This document shows positions 20,692 to 32,177 of a stretch of 64,000 nt of DNA, in pieces. The DNA lies in NCBI GenBank assembly GCA_029216955.1, contig JANAVB010010791.1:8733826-8797825 (forward strand), in the 5' to 3' direction. A program made the translations under genes and the position numbers. Every line of letters begins with the position of its first letter. Within the stretch, counting starts at the first letter, position 1. The DNA is from Iris pallida (taxonomy: Eukaryota; Streptophyta; Magnoliopsida; Asparagales; Iridaceae). The notes under the pieces were generated by a model. That model did no database searches and had not been told where the DNA came from. It saw only the letters and a list, made by a program, of their open reading frames with translations.

Positions 20692-23283
20692 TTAATCTCA
20701 GGGAAGACCCGAATGTAGAAAGGTTTGCTTCAACATTTAACGTTCCAGAGTATAGAGAAAATTTGTCTCATGTAACATTCCCTCAATATGCTGGCCCTGA
20801 AGCACGAAGAACTCTACTCATAAATCAAGATATTCAAACTCTTTTGAACTTGATGAACGGTGAACCTCTTCAAAGCTTGGATACTACAGTCCACAAAAAA
20901 CCTGCCTTTTTATTCGGGGATGCTATCAAGAAAACCTCCCAACCTAAGGCCAGAAAAGAGATGAGATATTTCTTAAAGGAAAACAATGCCATACATCTAA
21001 CAGAAATATCGAGATCTATGGCATTATCCCAGTATGCTTTTGCTAGCTATCCTAGAAGGATGTCATGGGATTTAACTTCTCTCCAACAAACAAGATTCGG
21101 CCAGATTTGTTATAAAGTGGGTCCGCAGAACAAAAACCTTTTTTACAGCACTTCTGAAAAATATAGCACACATTTAATAGGTTTAAGGCCTAGTTGCATC
21201 CCTCCCAAGGATTCTTTCCTGCTTCTTCCAGTCAGAATACCTATTTTTGCAAATACATTTATAAAAGCTGAAGGAAGATATCCAGACCGTGCTATGCGCA
21301 TGACAGGCCTGGTAAACCCTAGAATGAAGCGTTGGAGTATCTTGTCCATATGGATTTTAGAGGAATTCAAAGACAGGCTCATTGATCTGGGCCTCTATAA
21401 TCCTATCTGCACTACGATATATGGCATTCATCCAAACCCTCACATGTTCTTGGCTTTAGTAGAGAGATATAACAAGAGCACTGGGACCTTTATGACACCT
21501 CATTGAGCGATAGGATTTGCTCTTAACGAGATGAAATATATCTCTCGTCTGCCGATGGGTGACAACCCATATGAAGAATATGTACCCACAAATGATGAAT
21601 TAGATGCTCTAGCAAAAAAGAATCCCCAGATGATCACAGTTTTCCAAGAGCTGCTGTGTCACTATAAAATCTGCTCACTCTACTACAAAAGTGCCACTGC
21701 GGGTACTTGCTACATCACAAAATGGATACCATATCTGTTCTTGGGTCATGTGTGGGAGGACAAGCCGCTGGACAGTCAAGCTTGTACGCCTCGTTTCTTT
21801 GAACCTTTTGATAGAAGTGACATATAATTATTAATGGAAAAACATAATCATGGGGATGTCACCCTGACTGAGGACTCGGGTTTGTTCAAGGATGGCAATA
21901 TTCTTCAAAGTTATCTTAGACAGGGTTACAAACCTATGTCTCCAGAAGCCCAGCTGGCAGGCTTTCTATCTTTATGGCTACGGCGTTTTGTAATTCTGGG
22001 AGCCAGTGCGGTTGATAGATTTCACCGGGGTGTTTTGTTCGCTGCAACACGTCTTGTATTTGGATACAAGATGGATCTCCTATCAGCAATGACCTGTCGC
22101 CCGAACGCTGGATTACGTTCTTTTGTAGACACCATGCTACAAGATAAGGATTATCGGTCGGATTTTCCCCGTACTGAAATACCATATACTTATTTGTTCT
22201 GATGGTTATTGCTACACCATCCCTGTTTATTGAACCCGGATATGGGACCTGTTGATGGAGACTTCATCGGGCATTTTGCTAATGCGCACTGGAAATATAC
22301 TGCTCTTTCAGAATGTCGACTTTTCTTGAACCGTGGATCAGGGTGGTATTTCCAGTGTGTTGGCCCCCCTTCAGGGTATGATACTATGCCTCCACAGATG
22401 ATGGACTTACCTGAAGAAATACTCCATTTAAGTCCAAACATCTTTTCCTGGCTTAAGATAATCCGACCTTCTCACTTGGTCTATAGATTTGATGAAGAAT
22501 GCTATTTAGAACCATATCTGCCAAGTCGATTTGCACGACAGTTCGGGTATGATCAGCTTCATGTAGGAAATACAACCACTTGCCTATAGGCCAAGGGTTA
22601 TCTTATTGATGGGGCTAGGGCTTGGAATTATTACAATGCCCGGGCATAAAAGCTACTTCCCCAAGGCCCGCGTATGTTATATTTATATGCAAACTTCTAT
22701 ACTTCAGCGAACACATTCGCTGAAAGCTTCCATCCTGCACATAGCTTCGCAACTGAAAGGAGAATTAAATAAGGGAAACGTACTCTTCAGTCTTTCCTGG
22801 ATGTAGAAGACAGAGATCCTGCCGATGTACCTCTGGAGGCATCAATTTTAATGAATTTTGCTGACCCGGTTCAAGATCCTTTGGATATATCCATAAAGAT
22901 GCGGAAAAAAAAATCCCCCGTTAAAGGCTTGAAGAAGAGAAAGACTAAGGAAATGACAGCCTCTCCTAAACAAGATAATCCTCCTAATTATCCAAGAGCT
23001 CCTGAGAAGAGGAAAAGAACATCACTGGTTATCAATGAACTAGTGCCTACGAGAACAGCTCGTTCTCAATCATGACAGTTGCTTTTCAGTTCTTCTTATG
23101 GAGAGAAGGAAATTACCCCTTCTTCCATTCAGAAACAGGGGAAGTTTGCAGAAGGAGGAACTTCTGCTTCCTTGATTGACCCAGAGGGTAATCATCATGA
23201 AGTTGTTGCAGGGCCAGACGCACCGATACTCAAAGAAGTTAGAAGAAAATTGGACATTGCTGAAGAAGAACCATCTCAAGAAG
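20692..23283 (+). pseudogene. Exon 2: PMD-like region
   Basis: 864 codons in one frame, interrupted by stops at 21504, 21825, 22200, 22587, 22647, 22770 and 23073, several readable as single transitions from TGG, CAG or CAA. PMD-like features lie between about 21930 and 22580: the helix QLAGFLSLWLRRFVILG, a long spaced region, and the signature LEPYLPSRFARQFGYDQ, which resembles the P-x-R-x-x-RQFG-x-Q motif of plant mobile domains. After the signature come aromatic and basic stretches, then a Lys-rich tail (MRKKKSPVKGLKKRK). Upstream, 20692-21900 has no domain I can name. The PMD call rests on motif memory and needs a profile search. Confidence 0.6.
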
Positions 23284-24020
23284 GTAATATCATAGATATG
23301 AAATATCCTCATTGTTAATTTTTATCAGAGATATATATCTAAATTACTTTTCCTTGTATTGGTTATTCTAACAGATATCAATCCACCTGTCACCATTATG
23401 ACAGTAAATGTTCCTGCCAATTTACTGGCTGTAGCAGGGATAACAATTCCTTTCCTAACTCCCATGAGTCCAAAAGCTTCCTTTCTAAAGAGAAATCTAC
23501 CCCCACAAGATACTTTGCAGGCTCAAGTATCTACTCATTCAGGAGAGGCAGTGATCAATGCATTGAACGGTTGCGATTTTGATGATGAAACTTATGATGA
23601 AGATTGGGACAACATTACCAAAGAAAAACAAACTTTAGCGAATGCACCATCATCACGAGAAATCCCAGTTGATGAAGATCCTTCACTTGCTGAAGACGAG
23701 GAGGATGTGGTTCATGATAAGGAACATGTCAATCTTCCTGAAGTTAATGAACCCACGATCACTGAGCCGCCTGAAGTGTCTAAGGTGGCAACTGAATTAC
23801 TAAATGAAACTCCAGAAACTCTGCCACCTCCGACTGAATTGGAAGCAGGGAGTAGTCAGGCTACCATGTCCGCAGATACTCAGTCCAAGCTTCAGTCCGA
23901 GACAATTAAAGCTACTGAGACTCCTCATAATGTACTCAGTTCAGCTAAGTTTTCTACTATGAATGATTTGACATAGTATATTTTTTTAACATTATATGTT
24001 ATAACATATATAATTTGCAG

Positions 24021-24875
24021 AAGCGGCCATTGGGACTGTAGCCGGGGAAGAAAGCTCTTCTCATATTAGTGCTCCAGATGAAGTACCCCCATCTACTAAG
24101 GTTGTGAAGGCTTCTACAAACATAGTAGCCACTCCAGGAGCCCTGGCAGCTAACAAATTCGTGGTGACCTCTTTCACAAGAGTCTTCTTCACATCTCTCG
24201 AACCCCTAGTTCATAGAGTGATGGAGAGAGAAGATGTCCCTTTTAGTACCGTTAGAACTCCTACTACATTTTTGATCTAAGGCATCCGTAGTCAAGGAGA
24301 CGAAGCTCAAGCTTCATTTTTTGTAACATATTTTGGATGAGCTAGAGAGCTCAATCAAGGCCTACAAGGAGCTGAAAAGAGGAGATATCAAGCCACTAGT
24401 AAACATGGAATATGAAACCATGGTTCAAGAAGCAGAGATTAGTAAAGCTAATTTTGAAACATTCTTGTTGGCTTTCACTAGACAGTCCTCTGAGCTAAAC
24501 GTTCAAATTTTTGATGTAGCTATTGTTGCTGAGAGTCATAAGACTAAGGCTACAGAGGAAGAGAAAAAGGCTGCTGATTTAAAAGCCAAAATTGCTCAAC
24601 TTCAGGCAGAACTCCAAACTACTGAGCAGAACATAGAACAAGAAAATCAATTGTACCAATCTGCTGTTGATCAGGTGGAGATTTTGAAGAATCAGAAGAA
24701 GGAATTTGAACATCTTCAGAATGAAGAGCTAATACGGCAAACTGCTGCTCTACAACGATTTGATCCTGAATCAGAGCGAGTTGAAGCTAGGCAAAGAGTA
24801 CTAGATTCTTGTGATGAAAGAATTCAAGTTCTGAAGAAACAAATTGCAAAACTTTTCATCTATCCTTCAGCGTAA
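24021..24875 (+). pseudogene. Exon 4: coiled-coil C-terminus
   Basis: The first frame is open from 24023 to a stop at 24278; a second frame, 24333-24875, carries a long heptad-rich coiled coil (KKAADLKAKIAQLQAELQTT ...). It ends FDPESERVEARQRVLDSCD then ERIQVLKKQIAKL, matching the end of the TE-E antisense ORF A (FNEESGMEEARRRVMAS, then ERLQILKQQIANL). The shared end fixes the C-terminus at 24875. Confidence 0.75.
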
Positions 24876-25294
24876 AAATGGGCAAATTTTGTTTTTTCTT
24901 TCTACAATGTACTGTTTTTTTCTTCTTTTGCAGAAAGAAATAGTAAAAACTTTTATGTGGTTCCATTACTTGTTGCATATCATGTTATAGATATAAGTAA
25001 TAGAATAGAAAATATATTCAGAGGTACTGGACATGATATATTTCATGATTTAGAAAATAACAATATTCATTACATCTGCTCAGAGGTAATGTGGATGTGG
25101 CAGAATATAAAGTTTAGCAATACTGTTATTTCAATAGACAACTTTATCAGAGGTAAAAAGGACGTGACAAGTTGCTGATATAAATAATCAAATTTTAGAG
25201 GTGTAGAGAACGTGAATTCATATTATTTAAAACAAGAGACAATAAATGTCCGATGAATGATAAGTCAAAGAAAGTGAATGAATGAACAGTCACT
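24876..25294 (-). other. TE-D spacer between antisense gene and truncated RT
   Basis: AT-rich, no supported ORF. Part (25031-25120) is the reverse-strand counterpart of TE-E 52440-52560 (gacatgatatattt..., ctcagaggtaatgtgg...), so it is the normal 3' spacer; the pol deletion point is therefore near 25290. Confidence 0.7.
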
Positions 25295-25918
25295 TTAGTT
25301 TTTAAGAAAAAGATGCTGGCGCATTACATTAAAAATAGTTCTTAAATCTTGAATGTGATCTTCTTTGAGATGACTTTTGACAGCAATATCATCAACATAG
25401 CATTCGACAGTCTTTCGCAGATGATCACAAAAAATAGTACTCATAGCCCGCTGGTAAGTTGCACCTGCATTCTTAAGACCAAACGGCATGACCGTATAAC
25501 AGAACACACCCCGAGGAGTACGAAATGAAGTATGTTTCTCATCTTCAGGATTCATTCGGATTTGATTATATCCAAAAAATCCATCCATGAAAGAAATTCG
25601 TTCGAATTCGCATGTATTGTCAATCATGAAATCAGTAATCGGGAGAGAGAACTCGTCTTTAGGGCAAGCATCATTGAGATCCCGAAAGTCTATACAAATG
25701 CGAACCTTTCCGGTCTTCTTTAGGACTAGTACAACGTTGGCTACCCAGTCAGGATGTTGTTCTTCTCTGATAAAACCGTAAGCTATAAGCTTTTTGACTT
25801 CATCATCAATTGCATCCATCATTTTAGGCTTGAATCGCCGTTGTTGTTGTTTGACCGGCTTGGCATTCGGCAGAATATTAAGCTTGTGAGTTACAACTTG
25901 AGGATCTAATCCGGGCAT
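25295..25918 (-). pseudogene. pol: RT fingers and palm, truncated (TE-D pol)
   Basis: Well-preserved RT segment: MPGLDPQVVTHKLNILPNAK, VRICIDFRDLNDACPKDEF, ISFMDGFFGYNQIRMNPEDE, TVMPFGLKNAGATYQRAMS and the catalytic YVDD at 25388-25399. After DLRTIFNVMRQH homology to TE-B and TE-E stops abruptly (TE-E continues with QLKMNPTKLFLG). The thumb, RNase H and integrase are missing. The open frame is longer here than in TE-B, so the truncation is not simply old decay. Confidence 0.9.
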
Positions 25919-26722
25919 ATCTTCGTAACTCCAGGCGAAGACATTAATATATTCACGAACAAGATGAATTAACTCTTGTTTATCATCCTCTGAGAGATTT
26001 TTGCTAATGAAGATTGGTCGTGATACACCCTCCTATCCAATATCGATTTGGACAAGTCGATCTTCAGTAGGTGGTTCTCGTTGTTCGAAATGAAGTTCCT
26101 ACTGATTGTCCATCTTTTGTGCCCAAGGGTCCACTTCAGGAGCTTCTTCATTGTCATTTTCATCTTCTTTCGAGAATTCGGCAGACACCATATTAGAAGA
26201 TACCATCACCCTATGAACATGACCAATGCTGGTGTGAGAATCCCATAAAATAGAATCAGAAGAGTTAGATCGTTCTTCTTCATCAGATTCAGAAGGTTCT
26301 GGAGTTTGGAGTGGTGAAGCATAACCTAGTCCCCGTTTCGTTTTACTATGGTATTGCTGTGATTTTCCTCTTGGAACAGCAATACGAAGAGTTGTTCGCC
26401 TTCCTTTACCGTTGTTGAGGCCAGTTTTAAAATCATAGCCCATTTTGCGGATGATGGCTTTGGATTGTGGACTATAGCGGCATAATTATAGCCTTCCGGT
26501 ATCATCTCTATTATCGTTATAGAGCATGATTTTTGGCTCCTATCTTTTGTTGAAGAATATAGGCTTTTCATCTTTCTTTCGAGACGGTACTAAGAAGTAT
26601 AACTCTTGTATTGAATCCAGTGATACCGTATTTCGAAGAGATGATACGACTTCTATTGTAAGTAGTTTAAAGTTATCTAGCATATCCAAATAACACTGAG
26701 TATAGTAAAAGACATCAGTATA
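25919..26722 (-). pseudogene. pol: G-patch-like motif and linkers (TE-D pol)
   Basis: The longest open piece is 26099-26443: MGYDFKTGLNNGKGRRT ... TKRGLGYASP, then SDEEERSNSSDS. Flanking parts (25919-26098 and 26444-26722) match TE-E in pieces but are broken by stops. It lies between protease and RT, as in TE-B and TE-E. Confidence 0.7.
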
Positions 26723-28186
26723 CTACAAAGGAGATGCTTTATTGATTTTTATACCATCATTTACAACAGGAACTTTAGCCTTAGCAGGCTTAGTCAGATT
26801 GATGACAAGAGGAGGAGAAGAAGAACGAGAAGGAGGAGGGAGCTTCTTGCGACGAAGGTCGATTACAAGCGGCTTAGAATAGGTGATCTCTCTTTGTTTC
26901 TGACTATCACCCTTGGGCTGCTTCTCATGGGAAGGAAGATAGATAGTCAGTAGTTTGGAAGACTGAGGACATGAGGTACGTCCTTTGACAGGAATCACCA
27001 GAGTATCATTTGGCACACTCTTATGTTCTTCATCCGTATCAATTGCTAGTACTACCTTCATGAATTCTTCCTTGTACATGCAAGAATCGTTGTAGTATGC
27101 TTCAACCCCTTTGAAAGGATTCAGATCTGCAACCTCTTTTTGGACTTCTCGATTACCATCCACATATTTGAAACATTGGTGGAGCGTAGATGGTACAATA
27201 TTGTGTTCATGGAGGAATGGTCTTCCAAACAAAGCGTTGTATGAGCCATGATTGTCAATAATATAGAAAGTTACCTTTGTACGAAGATTGCCAATTTGAA
27301 GCTTTAGGCGTATCTTCCCCAAAGGTTCACTTCTTCCTTGATTAAACCCCAGGATGGTAGTGATAGTCGTAGAAAGGTTATGCACTGGGATCTTCAAAGC
27401 ATCCAGTGAAGACTTCGGCATAATGCTAAGTGCAGACCCTGGGTCAATCAGAATGTGATTGACTTTCATGGTGTCCACATACCCCGTGAAATAGAGAGGA
27501 CGATCATGACGATTGTCTTCTAACAACATATCATCTTGTGCAAAAGTGATATTAGGCATTAATTCAAATACACTATGACAATGTGCACAGCTGACTGGTT
27601 CCTTTTCAGGTTTCTTGAGAAGAGTAAGACAAGCATCAGCCTGCATCAAGGCTTCACTTAACGTCTCTCGAGTCTCTTTTGAGAGACGTAAGAGTTCAAA
27701 GATTGACAATCTTACTGGAGTATTGGCCAATTGAGCCAATATGTCAAAATTGTAAGGCTTCTCAAGTCCGAGAGATGAGGACTTCTTCAACGCTTTGTCA
27801 AAGCGAACAGGTTGCTTCCCCTTGTCTGTTGAAGTTGGTTTAGGAGAAGATGGTTCGACCACCGGCAAGGATGTGGATGGTATATTATTAGCAGGAGAAG
27901 ATGATGAAGGAGGAACATCAGACGACGGAGTAGGGTTTTCTTGATTTTCGGAATACTCCCGAAGATAGGGTTTCCCTGATCTAATACCCATTAGAATTTC
28001 TTCTTCTGTTACTGGTTCAAAGGATACCATGTTACAGTTCTTGGGTTTAGATATGGAATGCTTCTTTTGCTTAGAAGAGGAAGGCATTTCAAATTCTGCT
28101 ACCAGATCTGGGTGAATCCATATAATCTCTCCTCTGTCAGTTGACAGCGAAGCAAGACCTTCATTTTGAGGAGGTGGGAGATTCAC
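26723..28186 (-). pseudogene. pol: Pre-protease linker and aspartic protease (TE-D pol)
   Basis: 487 codons open. The N-terminal linker (NLPPPQNEGLASLSTDRGEI, MVSFEPVTEEEILMGIRSGK) is followed by DKGKQPVRFDK, NFDILAQLANTPVRLS, HCHSVFELMPNITFAQDD, the protease core with HILIDPGSALSIMP and YNALFGRPFLHEHN, then a linker with YSKPLVIDLRRKK. This is the longest uninterrupted gag-pol frame in TE-D. The start is set by an upstream stop; in the intact polyprotein it would be fused to gag. Confidence 0.85.
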
Positions 28187-29335
28187 GATCTCAAGAGTAG
28201 TCCTTGGAATGGGGACAACACCATCTTGTACAAGTTATGGTAGAAAATCATCGAATTGTAGAGAAACTACATTAGCAGTCACCGTTTTCTCGTCCTGTTG
28301 TAGAGTAATTGCTCTAGAGTTGACCAATTCTTGTATTTTTCCTTTAAGCACATAACATGCTCTGGTTGGATGTCCTATAAATTTGTAATAAATATAGTAT
28401 TTAGGGTGATCAGTTTTACCTACTTCTTCTGGCTATTTTGCATCTGGAACCTGAAGCTTATTGCTTTTGATCAAGCAATCGAAGATGCTTAAAGTATCAT
28501 CTTCATCAAAAGAATACTCTTTTTTTGGACGAGTCGATTTCTGTGGTGGTGCTGATGGAGTGGATGTCGTCTGAGTAGCGTTGACAGCTCAAGACTCCTT
28601 GCCTTTAAGATTGATAGCCATTATTTCTTTACTCTTGCAGTTATTCTGGCAATTACTACCCCCGGGTGTAGAATGTTCATCTTGGTTAGGATGAGTCATT
28701 TAGACTCCTAACTGCTTGAACTTTTCTGCACTGACCTCAGATGCTTTGGCATTGGCAATAAAAGAAGGCCAATCCTGGAATTGTGTATATCCTGTCCACA
28801 TACTGATAATAGGCAACAAGTTTGATTTAGAAGTGTCTATTGTTACAGCAGATAGAGTTCCTAAAGGAATTTTGAGTGCCTCTCGGCGGAATCTTTCAAT
28901 GAACTCTTTGTGGATTCGTTATGCCTCTATTTAATCTTAATGAGGGCAGACATCGTCATGTCGTTGACTCTTTCGTAGAATTGTTCCAAGAACCTTTGCT
29001 TGAAACCAGCAAAAGAAGTGATGCAGCCATCAGGCAGGCCACGATACCAGTCGTATGCTACGCCAGCTAAACAACCAACGAAAACTCTGGTGAGGAGAGC
29101 ATCATTTGGCTGTAATTGATCAGTCATCACTTCGAAATGATTGATGTACTGACTTCGACAAGTGCTGCCATCAAACAGCATAATGGTTGGAAGTTTGTAC
29201 TTAGGAGGAAATGGAACTTCCTTCCACTCTGCAGGATATGGTTGCTTTATACCCAGTCTTTGTAGGCCATCTTTCTGCTTGAAGGCCTCAAACTGAGTAC
29301 ATAAGAGTTTTACAGCCTCATTAGCATCTCCTGAT
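28187..29335 (-). pseudogene. gag: Gag core and zinc knuckle (TE-D)
   Basis: The capsid-like core is open at 28927-29181 (MLFDGSTCRSQYINHFEVMT, RVFVGCLAGVAYDWYRGLPD). Downstream, broken by stops and frameshifts, are the gag C-terminal linker (about 28500-28920) and the knuckle region FIGHPTRACYVLKGKIQELV (about 28330-28390). First-Cys position reads Tyr, as in TE-B. Confidence 0.75.
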
Positions 29336-29337
29336 GT

Positions 29338-30623
29338 TTAGGAATTGGTAGGCTGGTTAGAAGTGTTAGGAGGAGGAACAGCATGGTAATTACCAACCCC
29401 TGCACCAGACTGACTGGGATCAGCTTGAATTAGCACGAAAGCGACATGAGGAGTTGGTACCCCCAGACTAGCAGGTACGGAAGATGCTATAAGCTCTGGA
29501 TTTGTAACTAGGTTTACAATCGGTGGCACTATATGTTGAGCCACGATTATAGTATGCATGCTTGCGACCATCTCTGTCATGGTCTTCAATTTTTCCTCCT
29601 ATGCAACAATCCGTTGCTCTTGACTGGTTGAAGTAGAGGCATCTTGATCTTCCGTTACGGTATATGCCGTCACTTCTCTTGCTGCTATTGATAAAATAGT
29701 TCGTTCAGAACTTTCACTATCTGCATCAAACTCTGAGAAAGAGTCTTCTCCTACATGAGCGATGGGGAGATCTTCTTGATTAAAGACACCTTGGTTCAAA
29801 TGTTGATTTTTCGATCTAGTGTATTGAAAGACACCTTCACTGGATGCATAAATCTGATCCAAGTATTGCTGACTAGGATTACGGGATACATTACGTCTTG
29901 GACGTTTCCCACCCCAGTGCCTTGAGAAGTCATGTTGACAGAAGCATATAATAGCTCATCTTCGTCTTCTATTATATGTTCAGGAGTTGAAGCATAGTTC
30001 AGACGATCAAAAACAGATCGTCGAACCGATTGGCAAAAACAGTTGATGACGACTTCATAAAGGCAGTGGCAATTTGAAGCGCGATTTGGAGGTGAGGGAG
30101 ACATCCCTGTAATTTTTCGTCTTTGTGTAAGACGTTGCCGCAAATCAGTTACAACTACAGGACGAGAAGAAGTCGGAGGAACATATTCCTTAATGATGTT
30201 AGAAACATGTCTCATATTCTTCAAATATTTAGTTTCCTGAGTGTACGAAGATGTACTCAACTCATTAGCATAAGTGGTTGGGTCTTTCTTTTTAAACTTT
30301 GGCTTTTGGTGCAGATTGTCCTTTGATATAGGGTTCTTACGTTTCGCCAAAGTTGAGACTGGTTGACGCCTATTGAGATAAGCGCATAAATTTGAAAATT
30401 CTGCTCCAGGTGTCTCTGTTTGTGATACCCTCAATTTTTTTTGCTTGGATCTTGAAATTTGCAAGGTAGGAAGGTCTTGACCAAACCCCATAGGGGTAGG
30501 TAAGATACCTCTTTGGTCAGTATTCTTTCCAATATCAGAGATCCGAGGACCTCTGTTTAAAGGAATAGAATCTGACAGATCTTCCTCTGAGTCATAGACT
30601 AGGGAAGTTTGAGAAAAGACCAA
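29338..30623 (-). pseudogene. gag: Gag N-terminal and middle segments (TE-D)
   Basis: Three overlapping open pieces (30623-29796, 29862-29599, 29589-29338) correspond to one gag stretch in TE-E (43380-44760). Markers in order: MVFSQTSLVYDSEEDL, DQRGILPTP, LQISRSKQKKLRVSQTETP, RRSVFDRLNYASTPE, DEDELLYASVNMTSQ, then DADSESSERTILS and MHTIIVAQHIVPP. A frameshift near 29920 divides the first two. I see no enzyme; this low-complexity region is shared by all Tat copies here. Confidence 0.7.
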
Positions 30624-31238
30624 AGGGTACTTTCCTTTATTTTGTGAAGGGTCAGCTAAGAAGCCTTTTTTTTGTTCTGTCGCGAGATCATTTTAGGCAC
30701 AGATTGCGCCAATCGAGGAAGTGTCAAAGGACTCTTCCCTTTGTTCTGTCTAGTGTTAGCTATAACATTGATTCTCCAAGTTTAGAACTTAAGAATTAAA
30801 ACAAAGAATAGCCAAAAGACTAGTTCCCTTGAGTTGCGCCAGAGTAGCAGACTGCGCTTGAAGTGCTGATTGCTTGGTTTGCGCCATAGTCCTACTGGCT
30901 ACTGATGGCGCCTTGGCAGCAACATGGGTAGTAGACTGCGCACAGGCAGTAGGAAGAGTGGATTGTGAACTTGCAGAAGAAGCATGCTGTGTCGGAGCCA
31001 CTGAGGCAGATTGTGCCCTGGGCAACAACAACTGCAGAAGATTTTGGAATCCACACAGTCCTATTCCTGGCGATAGCCACAGTGCGCTTGTTGCTATTGG
31101 CATTGATCATATTCTCGTAGGCTGTCTGGTTGACTTGAAAAACCAGAGTCTTCTGCATCTTGCCGACCGACGCAATGTCTTATTGAGTTGTCACCTTCTC
31201 ATCGGAGGAGAAAGTCTTCCCCAGCAGAGTCGTCATTT
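30624..31238 (-). pseudogene. Leader ORF from the PBS (TE-D)
   Basis: The ATG inside the PBS (31235-31233) opens with MTTLLGKTFSSDEKVTTQ, then a stop (TAA), then DIASVGKMQKTLVFQVNQTA. The matching TE-B and TE-E leaders start MATLLGTTFS. Downstream is Ala/Ser/Gln-rich sequence with many TGCGC words, in two frames. It probably forms the N-terminal extension of gag. Confidence 0.65.
31218..31235 (-). other. Primer-binding site of TE-D
   Basis: Element strand TGACGACTCTGCTGGGGA: one change from the TGGCGACTCTGCTGGGGA of TE-B and TE-E, complementary to the 3' end of a plant tRNA-Arg. It starts 4 bases inside the LTR. Confidence 0.8.
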
Positions 31239-32172
31239 TGTTTGCAAAAAACAAAAAGTTTATTCCAAACTAGAAAAAGAATTAATACAAAGTACAATGA
31301 ATTCTGGAGAAGTAAAACTATAGAAATCTAATCAGAAGACGATCATTTTATCCCTTGGACTATGTGAACTTGAAGACTGTAGCCTCTGGAGAATGCAGCA
31401 GCAATTTTGCAAGTGTTCTTGATCTCTGTGCCTATGTATCTGATCATTTCACAATGATTGGAAATTCTTTTTATAGAGTTCAAGAAATAACTGTTTTAGC
31501 AGTTATTCTGATGTACGCGAGGCTGGATTATGCCAAATTGGGTTGCGCCAACCTCCTGTTGTGCCAACTTTCATTCAGTTGTTAAGTCGTATACTAACTG
31601 TATTTAGACGCATGGCATCATGTGATTGTGATACGCGTGGTCGTCTACAAGATAGTAGACACGTCTTGAGAGATTAGTAGCATATGTGCCACGTCATCCT
31701 GCTTTAGAATGTAAGTTGTCTCAACTTCATCAGGTTGCACGAGCTTCGGTCAACTGCGTCTGATTGAGCCGCGCCTAGACACGTGGCAGCTTTTGAGCAG
31801 AAGTCATTCAGATTGTGCCTAGGTGCAACTAAAGATTTTGTCTAGATTGCGCCTAGGTGCAACTTACGAAGTGTACATGACAACTGTCTACCAACTCTCC
31901 TTGAGCGGCACAATTCACGGGATTCGAAAAGATTTTCCTCGTTCACTGTGTTGTCAGTCGTCAGTGTTGTCAGGTAATGATGGCCATTAAGTGTCATACG
32001 CCACATAGATTTTGGCACAATAAGACTGGACACAGTCTGATATCAGGCGCAACCTGATCAGTGGCACAGCTTGTTCTCTGAGCTTCATATTAGTGGCACA
32101 ACCTGATCTTTGGGGTGCAACTTGATCACTGATTAGTATGTTCAGGGCACAACTTGATTTTTAGGCCCTACA
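31239..32172 (-). repeat. 5' LTR of TE-D (934 bp)
   Basis: Pairs with 18915-19847 over its length. The TATA palindrome is decayed here (about 31459-31480). Ends ggccctaca, then the aagac duplication 32173-32177. Confidence 0.95.
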
Positions 32173-32177
32173 AAGAC
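32173..32177. other. Target-site duplication of TE-D (right), aagac
   Basis: Identical to 18910-18914. Confidence 0.95.

Larger units (their letters stand above)
20131..24875 (+). pseudogene. Antisense four-exon gene of TE-D with plant-mobile-domain-like region
   Basis: Proposed exons: 20131-20263 (start ATG mutated to ATA, then APKRTATDKGKA), 20692-23283, 23375 to about 23975, and 24021-24875. Introns 1 and 2 start GT and end AG and both join in phase 1 (G|TT, G|AT). The third acceptor is clear (aatttgcag at 24020) but its donor is altered. Exon 2 carries a region resembling the plant mobile domain (PMD), exon 3 is acidic and Pro-rich, and exon 4 ends in a coiled coil homologous to ORF A of TE-E. 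Exon 2 has seven in-frame stops but no frameshift; exon 4 has a frameshift before 24333. The gene runs opposite to gag-pol, between truncated RT and the 3' LTR. PMD proteins are known both as host silencing factors and inside transposons. Function here unknown; it is broken in this copy. Confidence 0.7.
18915..32172 (-). mobile_element. TE-D: Tat-type element with truncated pol and a large antisense gene
   Basis: 13.26 kb, flanked by aagac. Read on the minus strand: 5' LTR 32172-31239, PBS 31235-31218, leader and gag, protease, G-patch, RT up to about 30 residues past YVDD (25315), then a 0.4 kb spacer, the antisense gene (24875-20131), PPT and 3' LTR (19847-18915). The RT thumb, both RNase H domains and integrase are absent, unlike TE-B and TE-E, so it could only move with help. 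Sense frames hold many stops and frameshifts. Confidence 0.92.

Noticed and set aside
22606..22806. 66-residue ORF within the TE-D antisense gene
   Set aside because: It is in another frame from the exon 2 frame, which continues through this stretch with two stops.
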